DNA of 7,978 nucleotides from Candidatus Omnitrophota bacterium (GTDB lineage Bacteria > Omnitrophota > Gorgyraeia > Duberdicusellales > 4484-171), in contig JAQUOR010000074.1 of NCBI GenBank assembly GCA_028717025.1, positions 1 to 7,978 on the forward strand. The letters run 5' to 3'. Shown here piece after piece: positions 5,439 through 7,978 of the stretch. The stretch's first letter is position 1. The number at the start of each line of letters is the position of its first letter. The notes under the pieces are model-generated. The model was not told the DNA's origin and did not search any database. It saw nothing but the letters and a program-made list of their open reading frames with translations. The position numbers were made by a program, and so were the translations under genes.

Positions 5439-6636
5439 CGCTCCAACCGAACGAAGGGATACCGATGGTCCGTTGTACTATCATGGTAAGGCCATACACT
5501 GCCTTTTCTATCGCCTGGGTGCTCATCGACTGCAGGCCGGAACTCATCTCTTCTTCACTGCCTGCGCCAAAACCGATAGTCGGAATGCCCCGTTCGCCAA
5601 AAGTATACGAACCTTCGGTAACAATCTTCTTCCAATACCCCACCGAGGAATCAAACCCGCATCCCCGCAGGGCCTCGAGTGAATGCATAACAAACGGATT
5701 GCTGCCCTCCATGATCCATGGTTTAAATTCTTTTTCAGAAACTAATTCAAGGCCGGTATACGTTTTTACCCTCTCTTTGGTCAACGTAGTATTTACCGAA
5801 ACTTCCGCTTCGTTTTTGTAGATATTTTTCGCGATGGTTTTAGCTTTATTAAGGATAAGGTTTTCGTTCTCCTGCGGAATAAACACTCTGTCTACAATAA
5901 CGCGAAACTCACTCGCTGTTTCGCACGGCTGCGCACCGGCATATCGGACGTCCTTTATCCTCAAACTGGAAGTACCGAGCGCATAATCACTGGGCATATT
6001 TCGCGAAACGTTCTCCAGCTCGTGAATCAAAGGAAACATCGCACCCAGCATATTGATCCCTTTATGCTCCATGAATTCCCTGCCCAGCCTGCCACGCACC
6101 ACTATCTCATATTCCATTCTTCCCTTATGCCCTAAGTGCAGGTTAAAACCCGTGGGCTCGCTTAAAATGATACCTTTGATTTTTTTCAGTTTCGATTTCA
6201 GAAAATTGTCAAAAAGATACTTAATGCTGAGATCGCAGCATTCCGACCGCGGGACACAACATACGATAAGATCCCCCTCCAAAGGTACCAGGCTTCTCTT
6301 TAAACTTGCGGCCGCAAAAATTGAGCTGATGATACCTGCCTTGTACCTGATGAAATTACTGGCAAAATCGTTCTCCCCGGAAATTTGCGGGGTAATATCC
6401 ATGTGGGAAATTATTGCCATCCCTTTCTTGCTATCGTAGCCTTTGATAATTCCAATGATGTTGCCGGCTTTATCCTTACAAATCGCGTCGAAAGAGAGGG
6501 CCTTCATCTGGGCAACGATATGCTCGCTGAATCGCGCAACGCTGTCTTTATCCAGATTAAAATCTGATATCTTTTTTGAGAACCGGCTCAACTGATCGTG
6601 TAACCCTGCTATTTTTTCTTTTGCACGCGCATACAT
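5425..6636 (-). CDS. M20 peptidase homologue (YgeY/ArgE/DapE-like), predicted to lack metal ligands
   Basis: The 403-residue protein resembles the YgeY-type branch of the M20 amidohydrolases. It has ISHMDIT (76-82) for the GHxDTV motif, LSEPTGFNLHLGHKGRMEYE (158-177) for the EPT..GHRGR stretch, and ERGIPTIGFGAGSEEE (348-363) near the end. M20 enzymes use two metal ions bound by His, Asp, Glu and His with a Glu base. Here His78, Asp80 and Glu160 remain. The GRGxxDxKGG segment reads IRYKAGIIS (96-104, bridging Asp missing), the EE base/ligand pair falls at Arg130-Ser131, and the C-terminal AHAPNE histidine falls in EMSSGLQ. Hydrolysis is therefore unlikely; ligand binding is a fair alternative. 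Its ATG is preceded by AGGAGGT at five bases, the best ribosome binding site in the window. It lies 66 bp after the regulator gene and overlaps the acetate kinase gene. Confidence 0.85.
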   Translation of the reverse strand: MYARAKEKIAGLHDQLSRFSKKISDFNLDKDSVARFSEHIVAQMKALSFDAICKDKAGNIIGIIKGYDSKKGMAIISHMDITPQISGENDFASNFIRYKAGIISSIFAAASLKRSLVPLEGDLIVCCVPRSECCDLSIKYLFDNFLKSKLKKIKGIILSEPTGFNLHLGHKGRMEYEIVVRGRLGREFMEHKGINMLGAMFPLIHELENVSRNMPSDYALGTSSLRIKDVRYAGAQPCETASEFRVIVDRVFIPQENENLILNKAKTIAKNIYKNEAEVSVNTTLTKERVKTYTGLELVSEKEFKPWIMEGSNPFVMHSLEALRGCGFDSSVGYWKKIVTEGSYTFGERGIPTIGFGAGSEEEMSSGLQSMSTQAIEKAVYGLTMIVQRTIGIPSFGWSDDEI

Positions 6637-6657
6637 TGTGCACCTCCTGTTAGGTAT

Positions 6658-6686
6658 TGATTAACATTATTAAATATTAGTTAACA
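6658..6686. promoter_or_regulatory. Pair of TANTTAACA sites before the M20 gene
   Basis: On the plus strand TGATTAACA (6658-6666) and TAGTTAACA (6678-6686) are exactly 20 bp apart, within the 66-bp gap between the XRE-cupin regulator and the M20 gene. The same motif occurs as a second pair at 7310-7348 in front of the regulator. The even spacing puts both sites of a pair on one face of the helix. I infer operators for the regulator encoded at 6703-7254. A weak promoter (TTGTCC about 17-18 bases before TTAATA/TAATAA on the minus strand) may overlap them. Confidence 0.45.
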
Positions 6687-6702
6687 CTATGGACAAAAAA
6701 AT

Positions 6703-7254
6703 TTAGAACGTCGGCGGCGTTACCACCCAGACCGCTTCCGCTTTTTCCCTACCGATATTCTTAAACGCATGGGGGACACTGGAATTAAAATAAATGCTGT
6801 CGCCCTTACGTAAAACATAGACTGTTTCATTTAAACTTATTTCGATGGCCCCTTTAAGTACCAGAACGAATTCCTGACCAAAATGTTTATAGAGAGATTC
6901 CCCTGAATGGGCATGTTCATCGAGCCGGAACAACAACGGCTCCATCTGTTTATTGGCGTCAGGGTTCGTTAAAAGATAGATGTGCATTCCCTTGCTTGTC
7001 TCCTCCATGTATTTCCTGTCTTTCTCCGTTACTACAGGATTATCGGTTATTTGCTGCCCTTCGCCGATTAAACTTCCTACTGTCGTCTGCAGAGCGTCGG
7101 CAATATTCTTTAGACTTACCAGCGACGGCGAAGCTTTACCTGTCTCAACCTGCGAGAGAAAGCTTGCGCTCACGTCAAGTTTCTTTGCAAGCGTGCGCAA
7201 AGTAATACCTTTTTCCTCCCTTAATCTCTTTATGTTTACTCCTACTATTTTCAT
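6703..7254 (-). CDS. XRE-family transcription regulator with C-terminal cupin domain
   Basis: The 183-residue protein joins a DNA-binding helix-turn-helix of the XRE/Cro type (residues 6-62: IKRLREEKG, TLAKKLDVSASFLSQVETGKASPSL) to a double-stranded beta-helix cupin (about 105-180). The cupin carries HFGQEFVLVLKG (124-135), GDSIYF and VPHAF (160-164); His124, Glu128 and His162 could bind a metal. Regulators of this build, such as PuuR, sense a small molecule through the cupin and usually repress the catabolic genes beside them. The ATG follows GGAGGG by three to four bases. It has its own strong promoter (7277-7305) and heads the unit with the M20 homologue and the two acetate-kinase-like genes. 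Paired TANTTAACA motifs near it and near the M20 gene suggest autoregulation. The effector is unknown. Confidence 0.93.
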   Translation of the reverse strand: MKIVGVNIKRLREEKGITLRTLAKKLDVSASFLSQVETGKASPSLVSLKNIADALQTTVGSLIGEGQQITDNPVVTEKDRKYMEETSKGMHIYLLTNPDANKQMEPLLFRLDEHAHSGESLYKHFGQEFVLVLKGAIEISLNETVYVLRKGDSIYFNSSVPHAFKNIGREKAEAVWVVTPPTF

Positions 7255-7276
7255 ACACCCTCCATCTGTCGATTAA

Positions 7277-7305
7277 AACATACCATAGATTTTTTTAGTT
7301 GTCAA
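7277..7305 (-). promoter_or_regulatory. Strong sigma70-type promoter of the regulator operon
   Basis: On the minus strand a perfect TTGACA (7300-7305) is followed after exactly 17 bases by TATGTT (7277-7282, four of six). Transcription would start near 7270, giving a leader of about 16 bases that still contains the GGAGGG ribosome binding site of the regulator gene. Confidence 0.75.
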
Positions 7306-7309
7306 GTAG

Positions 7310-7348
7310 TATTTAACAAATATATTATAATTCAAGCTATACTTAACA
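7310..7348. promoter_or_regulatory. Pair of TANTTAACA sites upstream of the regulator promoter
   Basis: On the plus strand TATTTAACA (7310-7318) and TACTTAACA (7340-7348) are exactly 30 bp apart, separated by an AT-rich stretch. They lie just upstream of the TTGACA box at 7300-7305. With the pair at 6658-6686 they make four copies of TA/TG-N-TTAACA in two intergenic regions and suggest autoregulation by the XRE-cupin protein. Confidence 0.45.
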
Positions 7349-7363
7349 GCACTTATTCCCTGC

Positions 7364-7792
7364 CTAATAAGTATTTCGCGCGACCCACTCGCGCAGAAAA
7401 TCAATGGTATGGCTGATATTCGGCAGGCGGTATACTTTGCTTAAACCTACATATGCCACCAAACCCAGGAAGACAGAGACAAGCAACAAAAGCATGGCAA
7501 TAAGAGAAGAAAAAAAAGCAGCCCGTAATGATTCCTGGAAATACATCCTCCACGATGTCGCCACCAGCTTTTTTTCTTTAAATAGAAAGGTCGTTGCTAA
7601 AAAGAAAATATTGAATGCGAGAAATACCGGAGCGAGGATCTTGATTGCGGCAATAAAAACGGCAACAACGAATGTTAATTGCTGCGCCATCGCTATTAAG
7701 ACGATAGTCAGCAGCTCAAGCATCAGCAGCATAGCAAGTATCCAGATTACCACCAAATCTTCTTTGCGAAATTTAAGTTTTAATTTTTCCAT
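7364..7792 (-). CDS. Small integral membrane protein with three predicted helices
   Basis: The 142-residue protein starts MEKLKLKFRKEDLVV. It has a basic N-terminus and three hydrophobic segments, roughly residues 14-36, 40-68 and 90-116. Between the second and third is a charged loop (FKEKKLVATSWRMYFQESLR), and a C-terminal soluble tail (DFLREWVARNTY) follows. I recognise no family and assign no function. I prefer the ATG at 7792; a TTG three codons upstream (7801) is possible, and neither has a clear ribosome binding site. It begins 17 bp after the stop of the chagasin-like gene on the same strand, so the two are probably co-transcribed. The regulator's promoter lies downstream, so it probably belongs to a separate unit from the kinase operon. 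Confidence 0.75.
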   Translation of the reverse strand: MEKLKLKFRKEDLVVIWILAMLLMLELLTIVLIAMAQQLTFVVAVFIAAIKILAPVFLAFNIFFLATTFLFKEKKLVATSWRMYFQESLRAAFFSSLIAMLLLLVSVFLGLVAYVGLSKVYRLPNISHTIDFLREWVARNTY

Positions 7793-7809
7793 AGACTGCA
7801 AAGGTGCAT

Positions 7810-7978
7810 CTATTTAACCGTAAGAGTAAAAATCATCTTCCTGGCAGGAACAGCATTCTTTTCCCAGGCTCGTATATAGTTTAACGAAATTGTAGCCTTC
7901 CCTGCGCTCCGCGTCTTAAAGATAAATTTTTCTTTTCCGCCCGCACCTATGAGCTTACTATCATTGACGATATACTCG
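7810..7978 (-). CDS. Chagasin-like (I42) cysteine-protease inhibitor, C-terminal part
   Basis: An open frame enters from the right edge and ends with TAG at 7810-7812, giving 55 visible residues. They match the C-terminal half of the chagasin/MEROPS I42 family. IGAGGKEKFIFK carries the GxGG loop, followed by SAGKATISLNYIRAWEKN with the R-x-W motif and a final beta strand (MIFTLTVK). In characterised members the NPTTG, GxGG and RPW loops insert into the active-site cleft of papain-like proteases; here the last reads RAWEK. The first loop and any signal peptide lie outside the window. The small membrane protein gene follows after 17 bp. The assignment rests on two short motifs in the right order and spacing. 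Confidence 0.75.
   Translation of the reverse strand, partial: EYIVNDSKLIGAGGKEKFIFKTRSAGKATISLNYIRAWEKNAVPARKMIFTLTVK

Noticed and set aside
5425..6636. Active M20 peptidase such as ArgE or DapE
   Set aside because: The GRGxxDxKGG Asp, the Glu-Glu pair and the C-terminal His are all missing at the aligned positions.

Overview
The window reads as a stretch of chromosome from an uncultured bacterium with moderate GC content. Every protein gene and the one tRNA lie on the minus strand, so transcription runs from high to low coordinates. The mix of genes (tRNA adenosine deaminase, GGDEF/HD-GYP signalling protein, XRE-cupin regulator, acetate-kinase relatives, chagasin-type inhibitor) and the structured intergenic repeats would fit a little-studied Gram-negative phylum such as Omnitrophota. 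That placement is a guess from style, not from a marker gene.

Layout in the direction of transcription. (1) 7978-7364: the C-terminal end of a chagasin-like (I42) protease inhibitor, then a small three-helix membrane protein. (2) 7254-3153: the most interesting block. It holds an XRE-cupin regulator with a strong sigma70-type promoter, then a YgeY-like M20 peptidase homologue that appears to have lost its metal ligands. After that come an acetate kinase interrupted by one frameshift and a second acetate-kinase-like protein that has lost almost all catalytic residues. The last three genes are overlapping or tightly coupled. A 9-bp motif (TANTTAACA) occurs as a pair in front of the regulator and as a second pair in front of the M20 gene, suggesting that the regulator controls both. 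(3) 3048-1513: a GGDEF + HD-GYP protein whose cyclase signature is degenerate and whose phosphodiesterase half looks intact. (4) 1462-971: tadA. (5) 970-459: about 510 bases without a convincing gene, holding three copies of a repeat of about 80 bp, two of them identical over 71 bp, built around a short hairpin that varies by compensatory change. (6) 458-368: tRNA-Ser(UGA) with encoded CCA, followed at 244-265 by an imperfect copy of its 3' end. (7) 204-1: the start of an unrecognised protein that runs off the window.

Working hypothesis: 7254-3153 is one regulated unit in which enzyme folds (M20 hydrolase, acetate kinase) have been kept while their catalytic residues were partly or wholly lost. 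Either this is a decaying catabolic operon, or it is a repurposed ligand-binding or heteromeric complex. The ordered overlaps, good ribosome binding sites and long open frames favour the second view for the M20 homologue and the second kinase. The frameshift in the first kinase favours the first view, unless it is an assembly error.
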